DNA of 64,000 nucleotides from an uncultured Bacteroidales bacterium (GCA_944326245.1 CALVDF010000008.1:47026-111025); one strand, 5' to 3'. Positions 50,384-59,606 are shown, counted from the stretch's first letter. Numbers and translations: made by a program. Notes: generated by a model not told the origin, from the sequence alone.

Positions 50384-53300
50384 ATGGCAAAAGAAAAAAC
50401 ATTCATTACTTGTGACGGTAACTACGCCGCTGCACACGTGGCGTATATGTTCAGCGAACATGCCGCCATCTACCCCATCACGCCTTCATCGACTATGGCC
50501 GAGTATGTAGACGAATGGGCTGCCTTCGGAAAGAAGAATCTCTTCGGCGAGACTGTAAAAGTCACCGAAATGCAGAGTGAGGGAGGTGCAGCCGGAGCTG
50601 TACACGGCTCACTTCAGGCAGGCGCCCTTACGACTACATTCACTGCTTCGCAGGGACTTCTGCTTATGATCCCGAACATGTACAAGATAGCAGGAGAGCT
50701 TCTCCCTACAGTCTTCCATGTGTCGGCCCGCGCCCTTGCGACCCAGGCTCTGTCAATCTTCGGAGACCATCAGGATGTGATGGCATGCCGTCAGACAGGT
50801 TTTGCTATGCTGGCTTCATCGAGCGTACAGGAAGCTATGGACCTCGGAGCAGTGGCACATCTGTCAACCATCAAGGCAAGTGTGCCCTTTATCCATTTCT
50901 TTGACGGCTTCCGTACTTCACACGAGATACAGAAGATAGAGGTTCTGGATTCCGATGCCCTCAAGGGAATGATCAGCGAGAAGTCCCTTGCAGCTTTCCG
51001 CAAGAGAGCCCTCAATCCCAACAAGCCTGTTACCCGCGGTACGGCCCAGAATCCTGACGTGTATTTCCAGGCACGTGAGGCATGCAACACATACTACAAT
51101 GCAGTTCCCGACATCGTGGCACGCTATATGGGCGAGATCGGTGAGCTGACCGGACGTCATTATCTGCCTTTCGACTACTACGGAGATCCCGATGCCAAGG
51201 ATATCATCATCGCAATGGGCTCGGTATGCGAGACCATACGTGAAGTGGTGGATGCGCTGATGGCCAAGGGCGAAAAGGTCGGTGTGATTACAGTCCGTCT
51301 GTACAGGCCTTTCTCAGCCAAGTATTTCTTCAGGGTATTGCCCAAGAGCGTGAAGAGAATCGCTGTCCTGGACCGCTGCAAGGAGCCGGGAAGTGTAGGC
51401 GAACCTCTATATCTGGATATCAAGTCTACTCTCGCCGAGATGGGCGGAGATGCTCCTTACGTGATCGGAGGCCGTTACGGTCTGTCTTCCAAGGATACCA
51501 GCCCTGCCCAGATATTCGCTGTATTCAAGAACCTCAAGCAGAACCAGCCCAAGGCAGACTTCACCATCGGTATCACCGATGACGTGACATACAAGTCCCT
51601 GCCTGTAGGAGAGGAGGTTTCGCTGGCCAAGAAAGGTACATACGAGTGCAAGTTCTACGGTCTCGGTTCAGACGGTACCGTAGGTGCAAACAAGAACACC
51701 ATCAAGATCATCGGAGACCACACTCCCAAGTACTGCCAGGGTTACTTCGACTACGATTCCAAGAAGTCAGGCGGATACACCTGCTCGCACCTGCGTTTCG
51801 GTGACAGCCCCATCACTTCCCCCTATCTGGTGTCTACCCCTGATTTCGTGGCATGCCATGTGCCTTCATACCTATATAAATATGACGTGCTCAAGGGCAT
51901 CAAGAGGAACGGAACCTTCCTGCTCAACAGCCTCTGGTCGATGGAAGAGACCATCAAGAGGATTCCTGACCATGTAAAGCAGGTCATCGCAGAGAAGAAC
52001 CTCAAGGTATACATCATCAACGCGACCAAGATCGCCGAGGAGATCGGTCTGGGCAACAGGACCAATACCATCCTCCAGTCCGCATTCTTCAAGATTACGG
52101 GCATCATCCCCTACGAGCAGGCAGTGACATTCATGAAGAAGGCCATCGACAAGAGCTACGGCAAGAAGGGAGAGAAGGTAGTCAGCATGAACTATGCAGC
52201 CGTAGACCGCGGAGCCGAGTACGAGGAGCTGGTTGTTCCTGCAGAGTGGAAGGATGTTACGGCACGCTTCCGTCCTGCCAACTTCGACCGTCTGGCTCCC
52301 GAGTGGGTACGCAGCGTGGCCGATGTGGTCAACTCACAGAACGGATACGATGTACCTGTGAGCGCGTTTACAGGCGAGTATGCTGACGGAACGATACCCG
52401 CAGGTACAGCAGCTTACGAGAAACGTGGCATGGCTGTCAGTGTTCCTGAATGGAACCCGGAGAAATGTATCCAGTGCAACCAGTGCGCATATGCCTGCCC
52501 TCACGCAGCCATCCGTCCTTTCCTCACCACAGACGAGGAACTGGCAAAGGCGCCTAAGGGAGTCAAGAGCGCTCAGGGTATAGCTGCCTTCAAGGCATAC
52601 CACTTCACCATGCAGGTATCTCCTATGGACTGCACCGGATGCGGCAACTGTGCCGATGTATGTCCCGCGAAGGAGAAGGCCCTCGAGATGAAGCATCTCG
52701 GGACACAGATGGAGCAGCAGCCTGTATTCGACTACATGCATGCAAATGTCGGCTACAAGGACACTGTCGCACCCAAGACCCAGAATCTCAAGAATTCCCA
52801 GTTCTCACAGCCTCTGTTCGAGTTCTCAGGAGCATGTGCAGGCTGCGGTGAGACACCTTATATCAAAGCCATTACCCAGCTGTTCGGTGACCGCATGATG
52901 GTGGCCAACGCTACCGGATGTTCATCCATCTACAGCGGCTCCTTCCCTTCATCCCCTTACTGCACCGACCGCAACGGACGCGGACCGGCATGGGACAACT
53001 CCCTGTTCGAGGACAACGCCGAGTTCGGTCTCGGTATGAGACTCGGAACCGAGCGTCTGCGCAACACTGTCGCTACCCTGATGAAGCAGGGTCTGGAATG
53101 CCCCAAGTGCTCTTCGGAGATCAAGGCTCTCTTCGAGCAGTGGCTCGCTGAAAGAGGCAATGCTGCCGCAACCCGTGAGATCTGCGACAAGCTCGTGCCT
53201 ATGCTGGAGGAAAGCGACTGCGAGGCATGCCGTGAGCTTCTCGGCTACAAGGACTACATCCCTGCACGCAGCCAGTGGATCATCGGCGGTGACGGATGGG

Positions 53301-53914
53301 CATACGATATCGGATACGGCGGACTGGATCATGTCCTGGCTTCAGGCGAGAATGTCAATGTCCTCGTTCTGGATACAGAGGTATATTCCAACACCGGCGG
53401 ACAGTCATCCAAGTCCACACCTGCCGGAGCAGTGGCCAAGTTTGCAACATCAGGAAAGAGGGTCCGCAAGAAAGACCTCGGAATGATGGCTATGAGCTAT
53501 GGCTATGTATACGTGGCTCAGGTGGCCATGGGTGCAAATCCTGCCCAGTACTTAAATGTGCTCAAGGAGGCTGAGGCCTACAACGGTCCTTCACTGATCA
53601 TCGCCTACGCACCTTGCATCAACCATGGTCTGCGCAACGGCATGGGCAAGAGCCAGAGGGAGGAAAAGCTTGCTGTCGAGTGCGGTTACTGGCACCTGTA
53701 CCATTTCAACCCTGCCCTGACCGAGGAAGGAAAGAATCCTTTCAGCCTCGACAGCAAGGAGCCGGACTGGAGCAAGTTCCAGGAGTTCATCAAGGGAGAG
53801 GTACGTTACAGCTCTCTGATGAAGAGCTTCCCCGACATTGCCCAGGAGCTTTTCGACAAGACCCAGCAGTTCGCACAGATACGCTACGAGTCTTACAAGA
53901 GACTTGCCCAGTAG
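50384..53914 (+). CDS. nifJ: Pyruvate:ferredoxin (flavodoxin) oxidoreductase
   Basis: Anaerobic pyruvate oxidation to acetyl-CoA and CO2, passing electrons to ferredoxin. The 1176-residue single chain has the full order: domain I ('AAHVAYMFSEHAAIYPITPSS', about 12-32), gamma domain, CoA-binding region, 2x4Fe-4S ferredoxin domain ('CIQCNQCAYACPH' at 695 on and 'CTGCGNCADVCP' at 750 on), and TPP domain ('GDGWAYDIGYGGLDH' near 968 and 'NTGGQSSKSTP' near 1006). Cys for the proximal cluster are seen in 'CAGCGETPY' near 826. All key motifs are intact. A terminator follows at 53941. Confidence 0.97.
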   Translation: MAKEKTFITCDGNYAAAHVAYMFSEHAAIYPITPSSTMAEYVDEWAAFGKKNLFGETVKVTEMQSEGGAAGAVHGSLQAGALTTTFTASQGLLLMIPNMYKIAGELLPTVFHVSARALATQALSIFGDHQDVMACRQTGFAMLASSSVQEAMDLGAVAHLSTIKASVPFIHFFDGFRTSHEIQKIEVLDSDALKGMISEKSLAAFRKRALNPNKPVTRGTAQNPDVYFQAREACNTYYNAVPDIVARYMGEIGELTGRHYLPFDYYGDPDAKDIIIAMGSVCETIREVVDALMAKGEKVGVITVRLYRPFSAKYFFRVLPKSVKRIAVLDRCKEPGSVGEPLYLDIKSTLAEMGGDAPYVIGGRYGLSSKDTSPAQIFAVFKNLKQNQPKADFTIGITDDVTYKSLPVGEEVSLAKKGTYECKFYGLGSDGTVGANKNTIKIIGDHTPKYCQGYFDYDSKKSGGYTCSHLRFGDSPITSPYLVSTPDFVACHVPSYLYKYDVLKGIKRNGTFLLNSLWSMEETIKRIPDHVKQVIAEKNLKVYIINATKIAEEIGLGNRTNTILQSAFFKITGIIPYEQAVTFMKKAIDKSYGKKGEKVVSMNYAAVDRGAEYEELVVPAEWKDVTARFRPANFDRLAPEWVRSVADVVNSQNGYDVPVSAFTGEYADGTIPAGTAAYEKRGMAVSVPEWNPEKCIQCNQCAYACPHAAIRPFLTTDEELAKAPKGVKSAQGIAAFKAYHFTMQVSPMDCTGCGNCADVCPAKEKALEMKHLGTQMEQQPVFDYMHANVGYKDTVAPKTQNLKNSQFSQPLFEFSGACAGCGETPYIKAITQLFGDRMMVANATGCSSIYSGSFPSSPYCTDRNGRGPAWDNSLFEDNAEFGLGMRLGTERLRNTVATLMKQGLECPKCSSEIKALFEQWLAERGNAAATREICDKLVPMLEESDCEACRELLGYKDYIPARSQWIIGGDGWAYDIGYGGLDHVLASGENVNVLVLDTEVYSNTGGQSSKSTPAGAVAKFATSGKRVRKKDLGMMAMSYGYVYVAQVAMGANPAQYLNVLKEAEAYNGPSLIIAYAPCINHGLRNGMGKSQREEKLAVECGYWHLYHFNPALTEEGKNPFSLDSKEPDWSKFQEFIKGEVRYSSLMKSFPDIAQELFDKTQQFAQIRYESYKRLAQ

Positions 53915-53940
53915 TCTGGAGAATACTGTCTTAAATTGAT

Positions 53941-53979
53941 ATTCCGGCAGGTATCATCAATATCTGCCGGAATTCTTTT
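53941..53979 (+). terminator. Intrinsic terminator of nifJ
   Basis: ATTCCGGCAG (53941-53950) / CTGCCGGAAT (53964-53973) then TCTTTTA. An inner TAT/ATA pair extends the stem. Confidence 0.75.
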
Positions 53980-54018
53980 AGTTATCTATATATCAATCTT
54001 ACCGGAGCACCAATCATC

Positions 54019-54918
54019 ATGAATACTGGAAAAATCGTTTTGTATCTGCGCATAGCCGTCTGCGGGCATATTCTCAACTGGTTCTGGTCTCCTTCGGCGG
54101 TGAGGCGCCGCCGGCGGGGGGAGGCTACGTGCAAGGCTGTAATGAAATATCTGCAACGGTATGTCCCGTATGTCAGGGATATTCCGGAGGACGGCCCTGC
54201 GGAAGATGAACCGGAGCGGATATTCTCGATATGGCTGCAGGGTGAGGAAAATGCCCCGGCCATCGTAAAGGCCTGTTTCAGGAGCATGAGAAAGTTCTGC
54301 AGGCAGGAGCTGGTGGTCCTGGACAGCAATAGTCTGGGGGACTGGATCGAGCTTCCTTCATATATCATGGACAAATGGAAGAGGGGATGCATCCGTCCGG
54401 CCCATTTTTCGGATATCTGCCGTACCGAACTGCTCTACCGCCACGGGGGAGTATGGATGGATGCGACCGGATTTATGACGGCGCCTGTTCCGGAGAGTAT
54501 CATGAATGAGGATTTCTTCATTTTCATGAGCGGAGATTCGGTTTCTGGGTCGTATGCGTTTGTCCAGAATTGTTTTTTCAGGGCCAGGAAAGGAAATTAT
54601 CTGCTCAAGGCCTGGAATACCGCCATCCGGACCTACTGGAAATATGAGAACAGTACGGTAGACTATTTTGTGCACCAGATGCTGTTCAGGCTGGCGGTGG
54701 AGAACAACCCGAAGGCCGCCGCGCTTTTCGGCCGGATGCCTCAGATCAGTCAGGACCCGACCCATGCCCTGTGGTGGAATTACAGGGACAAGCCTTTCAG
54801 TCAGGAAGAGTTAGACAGGGTGACTGCAGGTTCCTTTTTCCAGAAGACCGAGTATAAATCCAGGTCTGCATCGGTCCCTGTACCCGGCAGCTTTTCAGAT
54901 GTAATGCAGAGATTATGA
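54019..54918 (+). CDS. Glycosyltransferase, capsular polysaccharide synthesis type
   Basis: 299 residues, family Caps_synth/Gly_transf_sug: 'IWLQGEENAPAIVKACFRSM' (about 73-92) and the donor-binding 'SDICRTELLYRHGGVWMDATGF' region (about 130-151), where 'GGVWMD' carries the DXD-equivalent acid. An N-terminal hydrophobic stretch (about 8-22) with a basic patch ('RRRRR') may anchor it at the inner membrane face. It is first in a three-gene glycan cluster and shares a four-base ATGA overlap with the next gene. The sugar is unknown. Confidence 0.85.
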   Translation: MNTGKIVLYLRIAVCGHILNWFWSPSAVRRRRRGEATCKAVMKYLQRYVPYVRDIPEDGPAEDEPERIFSIWLQGEENAPAIVKACFRSMRKFCRQELVVLDSNSLGDWIELPSYIMDKWKRGCIRPAHFSDICRTELLYRHGGVWMDATGFMTAPVPESIMNEDFFIFMSGDSVSGSYAFVQNCFFRARKGNYLLKAWNTAIRTYWKYENSTVDYFVHQMLFRLAVENNPKAAALFGRMPQISQDPTHALWWNYRDKPFSQEELDRVTAGSFFQKTEYKSRSASVPVPGSFSDVMQRL

Positions 54919-56648
54919 AAAGGCACGCATATTTGATATTGGCCCACAAGAATTTCGGCCAACTCCGTAAACTTCTCGTCCTGCTGGACGATCCCCGCAA
55001 CGATATTTTTGTACATGTCGACGGCAAGGCACGGTTCTCTCCTGAAGAATGGAAGAATGTGTGCAGGTTTTCGCGGCTGGTTTTCATAAGTCCCCGGCTC
55101 AAAGTGTACTGGGGGGGTGTCAACAGCATGAGATGCGAGCTGGCCCTGCTGCGGGAGGCTGTGTCCTGCGGGCCGTACAGCTACTATCATCTTGTCTCCG
55201 GAATGGATCTTCCGATCAAGGACCAGGATACCATCCATGACTTTTTTGACCGGCATGAGGGGAAGGAGTTCCTGGATTTCTGGGAGATGGATGAGGATAT
55301 ATACGAAAGGGTCCGTTACTATACCCTGTTCCCTGAGGGAGAGGGGAATTTCCTGACACATTTCATAAACGGCCTTTGCAAGGATATCCAGAGGACGGCC
55401 GGTTACAGCATCAACAAGGATGTGGATTTCCATTTTTCGTCTGTATGGTTCAGTATGACGGATGCCCTGGCCCGTTATGTGATCTCGAAGGAGGATTGGC
55501 TGGAAAAGGTGTTTGCGCATACGTCCAACTGCGACGAACTGTTCCTGGCCACGGTGGTGTGGAATTCCCCTTTCAGGGAAAATCTTTACAGCCGCGAGGT
55601 TTCGAAAAACCATGCCGTCAACCTGAGCAACATGCGCTTTATAGACTGGAGCCGCGGCGGCAGTCACCGTCATCCGTGGACTTTCCGTTCGGAAGACTGG
55701 GACCTGCTGATGAGTGTGCCCCATTTCTGGGCGCGCAAATTCGATGAGGGCACAGACAGCGGCATCATCGACAGGATCTACCGTCACCTCGCCGGGAACA
55801 GGGTCCGGAGGTTGTTCCTCCTGGCGGCCTATGACCGCCGTGGGACGGTCGGGCCGGCTCTGGCAGCATATGTCAGGGATCTTTCGCGGTATGGGGATGT
55901 CGTGGCGGTCATGGACAATGCGGCTGCCCCTGGAGAGCAGGACAAGCTTTTGCCCTATGTCGTGCATTTCGAGGCAGAACGTCACGGAGAATATGATTTC
56001 GGCTCCTACAAGAGAGGGTATGCCTGGGCACGGGAGCATCTGCCTCTGAAGGACTATGGTACCGTGTATCTGGTCAATGATTCGGTGTACGGACCGTTGA
56101 AGCCTCTGGGGGACTTTCTGGACAGGATGGAGGATATGGGGACAGGTGCATCTGCCATGGTTTTCAATCCGGGACGGCGCTCTCCGCATCTGCAGTCGTG
56201 GTTCATGGGACTGCGGCCGCAAGTCTTCCTCTCGGAATGGTTCGGCAGCTTTCTGGACGGGGTAGAGCCTAAAGAGAGCAAGGAAGCCGTGTGCGTGGAG
56301 TATGAGACAGGTCTGACTGAACTTCTCGAAAGGCATTCCGTGACATTCGGAGCATTGTTCAGATTCAGGGGGAAGTCGTTCTACAACCGGGTACGCCACT
56401 GTTGGAAGAAGGGTATCCCATTTATCAAGAGGAGTTCCGTTACGAGGCACAACGGATGTCTGGGCCGGCAGGTCCGGTATGTGCTGGACCATGCGGAAAA
56501 TGCCGACGTGGCGGCAGCCGTGAAGGAGGATATCGTGGGGGCATTGGGACGTGAAGCGGCGGACAGGTTGACGGGAGGATCGGCGTTCGGGATGATATTG
56601 CGATATATTTCCTATCTTCGTGCTAAAATAATGCACGGCAAACGATGA
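54915..56648 (+). CDS. Two-domain glycosyltransferase: core-2/I-branching type plus RgpF-like
   Basis: 577 residues. About 1-290 is a beta-1,6-N-acetylglucosaminyltransferase of the Branch family ('HAYLILAHKNFGQL', 'DIFVHVDGKA', 'YYHLVSGMDLPIKDQD', 'RPWT'-like 'HRHPWTFRSEDW'). About 295-560 is a rhamnan-synthesis-F-like domain ('RLFLLAAYDRRGTVGPAL', 'DFGSYKRGYAWARE', 'VYLVNDSVYGPL', 'QSWFMGLRPQVFLS'). Both halves look complete, so this could add two sugars in turn. It overlaps its neighbours on both sides by four bases (ATGA), indicating translational coupling. The following gene is a paralogue of its first half. Confidence 0.88.
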   Translation: MKRHAYLILAHKNFGQLRKLLVLLDDPRNDIFVHVDGKARFSPEEWKNVCRFSRLVFISPRLKVYWGGVNSMRCELALLREAVSCGPYSYYHLVSGMDLPIKDQDTIHDFFDRHEGKEFLDFWEMDEDIYERVRYYTLFPEGEGNFLTHFINGLCKDIQRTAGYSINKDVDFHFSSVWFSMTDALARYVISKEDWLEKVFAHTSNCDELFLATVVWNSPFRENLYSREVSKNHAVNLSNMRFIDWSRGGSHRHPWTFRSEDWDLLMSVPHFWARKFDEGTDSGIIDRIYRHLAGNRVRRLFLLAAYDRRGTVGPALAAYVRDLSRYGDVVAVMDNAAAPGEQDKLLPYVVHFEAERHGEYDFGSYKRGYAWAREHLPLKDYGTVYLVNDSVYGPLKPLGDFLDRMEDMGTGASAMVFNPGRRSPHLQSWFMGLRPQVFLSEWFGSFLDGVEPKESKEAVCVEYETGLTELLERHSVTFGALFRFRGKSFYNRVRHCWKKGIPFIKRSSVTRHNGCLGRQVRYVLDHAENADVAAAVKEDIVGALGREAADRLTGGSAFGMILRYISYLRAKIMHGKR

Positions 56649-57532
56649 AAAGACACGCATACCTGATATTGGCCCATCAGCATTTCGCTCAGCTACGCAA
56701 GCTTGTAGAGCTGCTGGATGACCCGCGCAACGATATATTCATACATGTGGACCTGAAGGCCGGGTTTGATCCCGCCGGATGGGACTGCGTATGCCGCTGT
56801 TCGCACCTGGTGTTTCTGGAGCACCGCATCAAGGTGAGTTGGGGGGGGGTGAGCATCATGCGCAGCGAGCTGGCCTTGCTTAAGGAGGCTATGGCGCACG
56901 GTAAATATGACTATTATCATCTGCTTTCAGGCATGGACCTGCCCATCAAGGACCAGGACACGATCCACAGCTTTTTTGACGCCCACAGCGGTACGGAGTT
57001 CATCAATTTCTGGAATTTCAAGAAGACTACCCGTTCCAGGTTCCATTACTACACCCTTTTCCCTGAAGGGGCAGGCTATTTCTGGACCAATCTAGCAAAC
57101 AATATATTCAAAGGGCTGCAGATGGCGGTAGGATACCGTATCAACCGGGATGTGGATTTCCGTTTTGCATCCCAGTGGTTCAGTATCACGGATTCCCTGG
57201 CCGGATATGTGGTTTCCAGGGAGGACTGGCTCGAGAAGGTCTTCCGCCATACCAATACCTGTGACGAGATATTTCTGGCTACGCTCGTGTGGAATTCCCC
57301 GTTCAGGGAAAGGCTCTATGTCAAGGAGCCCGTCGAGGAACATGTGGTCAACGAGAGCAATATGCGATTCATCGACTGGACCAGGGGGGAGAGCATACGT
57401 CATCCGTGGACATTCCGCATGGAAGACTGGGACCTGCTGATGAGTGTCCCGCACTTCTGGGCCCGCAAGTTCGATGACAGCGTAGACAGCAGGATCATCG
57501 ACAGAATATATGAAAAACTCCGGCAGAAGTAG
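56645..57532 (+). CDS. Core-2/I-branching beta-1,6-GlcNAc transferase-like enzyme
   Basis: 295 residues, the Branch family alone. 29 of the first 35 residues equal those of the N-terminal domain of the preceding gene, and motifs recur in the same order ('AYLILAHQHFAQL', 'DIFIHVDLKA', 'WGGVSIMRSELALLKEA', 'YYHLLSGMDLPIKDQD', 'IRHPWTFRMEDWDLLMS'). It thus arose by tandem duplication, with later loss or never gain of the RgpF half. Acceptor and sugar cannot be told. Its last codons and stop lie within a terminator hairpin. Confidence 0.87.
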   Translation: MKRHAYLILAHQHFAQLRKLVELLDDPRNDIFIHVDLKAGFDPAGWDCVCRCSHLVFLEHRIKVSWGGVSIMRSELALLKEAMAHGKYDYYHLLSGMDLPIKDQDTIHSFFDAHSGTEFINFWNFKKTTRSRFHYYTLFPEGAGYFWTNLANNIFKGLQMAVGYRINRDVDFRFASQWFSITDSLAGYVVSREDWLEKVFRHTNTCDEIFLATLVWNSPFRERLYVKEPVEEHVVNESNMRFIDWTRGESIRHPWTFRMEDWDLLMSVPHFWARKFDDSVDSRIIDRIYEKLRQK

Positions 57533-57548
57533 CATCTGCCGGAGTTTT
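57514..57548. terminator. Bidirectional terminator between converging genes, containing a stop codon
   Basis: AAAACTCCGGCAGA (57514-57527) / TCTGCCGGAGTTTT (57535-57548), 14 bp, loop AGTAGCA. TAG of the plus-strand gene is in the loop. A- and T-runs at the arms allow use from both strands. Confidence 0.85.
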
Positions 57549-57582
57549 CCGTTTTGAAGGCAGTCAGTCTTCTGCTGTCTGC

Positions 57583-59364
57583 CTATTCGATGAAGCCGAG
57601 GACCTGATTGATCTCTACCTGGTCGCCGTGCTTTGCGTCTATCTGAATGATCTTGCCGCTCTTGGGTGCATAGACAGGTTCCACTCCGTAGTAGGTCTGG
57701 ATGTAGCATACCGGTTTGCCCTCTTCGAACTTGGTGCCGATGGCGGGTGCCGTGCTTTCGTCTGCCACATTGTACCTCCAGAGGAGCTTGCCCTTGGCGA
57801 CAGCCTGAACGGGCATTGCCTGGGGATGCTCTGCCATTACCTTTTCCACATCGAAAGCGGGAACTTCGACCACTTTGCGCGTGATGACCTTGGGTGCTCC
57901 TGCCTTTTCGCGTGCAGCTTCCAGATCCTTGTTGAAGCGCTCCTTGGCCACGCCGCTCTTGTAGTCGCGGTACTGGCGCTCGTGCATTGCAAACTCGAAG
58001 AGTTCCTCGTCGTCCTGGCCGCGGTCCCAGCCTTCTTTCTTCATCTCCTCTATGAACTTGGGCAGTTCGTCGGGGAATGCGTCCTGTGGATTGCCGGTGT
58101 AGAATTCGAGGCCTTTTTCCTTGACGATGTCCAGAATCTCGGGTGCCAGAGGACCGGGCAGCTTGCCTGTCTTGCCGAGAATCATATTCATGGTGTCCTT
58201 GTCTATGGTCTTCCATCTGGGCTCGCCCTTGAGGGTATGCATCAGGTTCATCAGGGCAGTATTCTTGACATACTGGCTGAAAGGAGTTACGAGTGGAGGA
58301 TATCCGAGCTTGGGCCATACGTATTCTACCTCCTGGAAGAGCATCACCATCAGCTCATTGAGGGATACTTCCTTCTTGCCCTGGTTGCGCAGCGACATGT
58401 TGATGGCGCTCTGGAAACCTTTGAGGTCGGCCATCATGGAGCCCATCATGCCGCCCGGAAGTCCGCAGCCCACGAGAAGGGATGAACTGATGTAGTTGTT
58501 TGGCTCGATGAAGTAGCCCAGGAAGTCGTCGATGAAAGTCTGTGTCAGGCGACGGGCCTCCATATAGGCATCCATGTTGATGTCCTTTACGAGGAATCCG
58601 GCGTCCTTGAGCATAGCCTGTATGGTGATTACGTCGGGATGGATCTTTCCCCATGACAGAGGTTCCATGGCCACGTCGATGTAGTCGGCGCCGGCGCGGG
58701 CCACTTCAAGCATCGATGCAACCGAGAAGCCCGGGCCTGAATGGCCGTGGTACTGTACCACGATGTGGGGATATTTGTCCTTGATACTCTTGGTGAGGCG
58801 TCCCAGAAATGCGGGGCGTCCGATGCCTGCCATGTCCTTGAGACATATCTCGTCGCAGCCGTATTCCACTACCTTGTCGACGATGTCCATGTAGTATTCC
58901 ACCGTATGGATCGGCGAGTAGGTGATGCTCAGGGCCACCTGGGAGATCATGCCTCCTTCCTTGGCAAGAATGACGGAGTCCTTGAGGTTGCGGTGGTCGT
59001 TGAGGCCGCAGAAGGAACGCGAAATATTCGTTCCCTGCTTTGCCTTGACCTTGTACATCAGGCCTCTGACATCTCTCGGGACCGGGTTCATGCGGAGAGC
59101 GTTGAGTCCCCTTTCCAGCATGTGTGTCTGGATACCGACCTTGTTGAAAGGTGCGGTCCAGGCTCTTACGGCTTTGTTGGGATTCTCTCCGAAGAGAAGG
59201 TTGACCTGTTCGAAGGCACCGCCGTTGGTTTCGACCCTGTCGAAGCAGCCCATGTCTATTATTATAGGTGCGATCTGGATCAGCTGGTCTACCCGGGGAA
59301 CATATTTCCCGGAAGATTGCCACATATCCCTGTACACGAGGGAAAATTTTATTTCTCTTGCCAT
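57583..59364 (-). CDS. Oxaloacetate decarboxylase alpha / pyruvate carboxylase subunit B-like carboxyltransferase
   Basis: 593 residues. Carboxyltransferase TIM barrel at about 1-290: 'VYRDMWQSSGKYVP' (about 9-22, RD metal/pyruvate site), 'EICLKDMAGIG' (about 170-180, carbamylated-Lys position) and 'YHGHSGPG' (about 203-210, metal His residues). The conserved-carboxylase domain follows (about 310-500), then a biotin/lipoyl-like domain (about 525-593). In that domain the usual biotin site AMKM is replaced: the residues are 'IQTYYGVEPV' (555-564), with Tyr559 at the Lys position. The rest of the domain is well formed. It is alone, with no BCCP or sodium-pump subunits nearby. A role in pyruvate/oxaloacetate or related acyl-CoA metabolism is likely, but the mechanism is uncertain. 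Confidence 0.85.
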   Translation of the reverse strand: MAREIKFSLVYRDMWQSSGKYVPRVDQLIQIAPIIIDMGCFDRVETNGGAFEQVNLLFGENPNKAVRAWTAPFNKVGIQTHMLERGLNALRMNPVPRDVRGLMYKVKAKQGTNISRSFCGLNDHRNLKDSVILAKEGGMISQVALSITYSPIHTVEYYMDIVDKVVEYGCDEICLKDMAGIGRPAFLGRLTKSIKDKYPHIVVQYHGHSGPGFSVASMLEVARAGADYIDVAMEPLSWGKIHPDVITIQAMLKDAGFLVKDINMDAYMEARRLTQTFIDDFLGYFIEPNNYISSSLLVGCGLPGGMMGSMMADLKGFQSAINMSLRNQGKKEVSLNELMVMLFQEVEYVWPKLGYPPLVTPFSQYVKNTALMNLMHTLKGEPRWKTIDKDTMNMILGKTGKLPGPLAPEILDIVKEKGLEFYTGNPQDAFPDELPKFIEEMKKEGWDRGQDDEELFEFAMHERQYRDYKSGVAKERFNKDLEAAREKAGAPKVITRKVVEVPAFDVEKVMAEHPQAMPVQAVAKGKLLWRYNVADESTAPAIGTKFEEGKPVCYIQTYYGVEPVYAPKSGKIIQIDAKHGDQVEINQVLGFIE

Positions 59365-59395
59365 ATAGAATTTAGTGTTTTGTTAAAAATTTTCT

Positions 59396-59403
59396 CAAAT
59401 ATA
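59396..59403 (-). promoter_or_regulatory. -7 box of the carboxyltransferase gene
   Basis: TATATTTG on the minus strand, 31 bases before ATG 59364. Faces the plus-strand box at 59416 across 12 bases. Confidence 0.45.
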
Positions 59404-59415
59404 GAAAACTATTCT

Positions 59416-59423
59416 TATATTTG
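59416..59423 (+). promoter_or_regulatory. -7 box of tRNA-His
   Basis: TATATTTG on the plus strand, 40 bases before the tRNA 5' end. TTTC at 59391 may serve as a weak -33. Confidence 0.45.
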
Positions 59424-59463
59424 CACTCCCTTTCCACAAGAAAGTTGGGAAATTTGTTTAAAT

Positions 59464-59538
59464 GGTGGATGTAGCTCAGTTGGTTAGAGCATTGGTTTGT
59501 GGCACCAAGGGTCGTGGGTTCGAGTCCCATCTTCCACC
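59464..59538 (+). tRNA. tRNA-His (anticodon GTG)
   Basis: Acceptor GTGGATG / CTTCCAC with the extra 5' G(-1) at 59464 opposite C73 (59538), the His identity element. D stem GCTC/GAGC, anticodon stem TTGGT/ACCAA with loop TTGTGGC (anticodon GTG), T arm GTGGG-TTCGAGT-CCCAT. Confidence 0.95.
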
Positions 59539-59551
59539 CGCACTGTTAAAG

Positions 59552-59583
59552 TCCGCTTCGGGGGTATCGGAGCGGATTTTTTT
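59552..59583 (+). terminator. Intrinsic terminator after tRNA-His
   Basis: TCCGCTTCG / CGGAGCGGA (9 bp, one wobble, 59552-59576) followed by seven T (59577-59583). Confidence 0.8.
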
Positions 59584-59606
59584 GTACATTTGGCCACTTT
59601 TTGAAA

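Noticed and set aside
54801..56660. Minus-strand frame of 619 codons opposite the two-domain glycosyltransferase
   Set aside because: Antisense shadow of a gene with clear motifs and coupled neighbours.
57092..58318. Minus-strand frame of 408 codons across the terminator at 57514
   Set aside because: Overlaps both converging real genes in a different frame and crosses a strong terminator; its sequence is low-complexity antisense.
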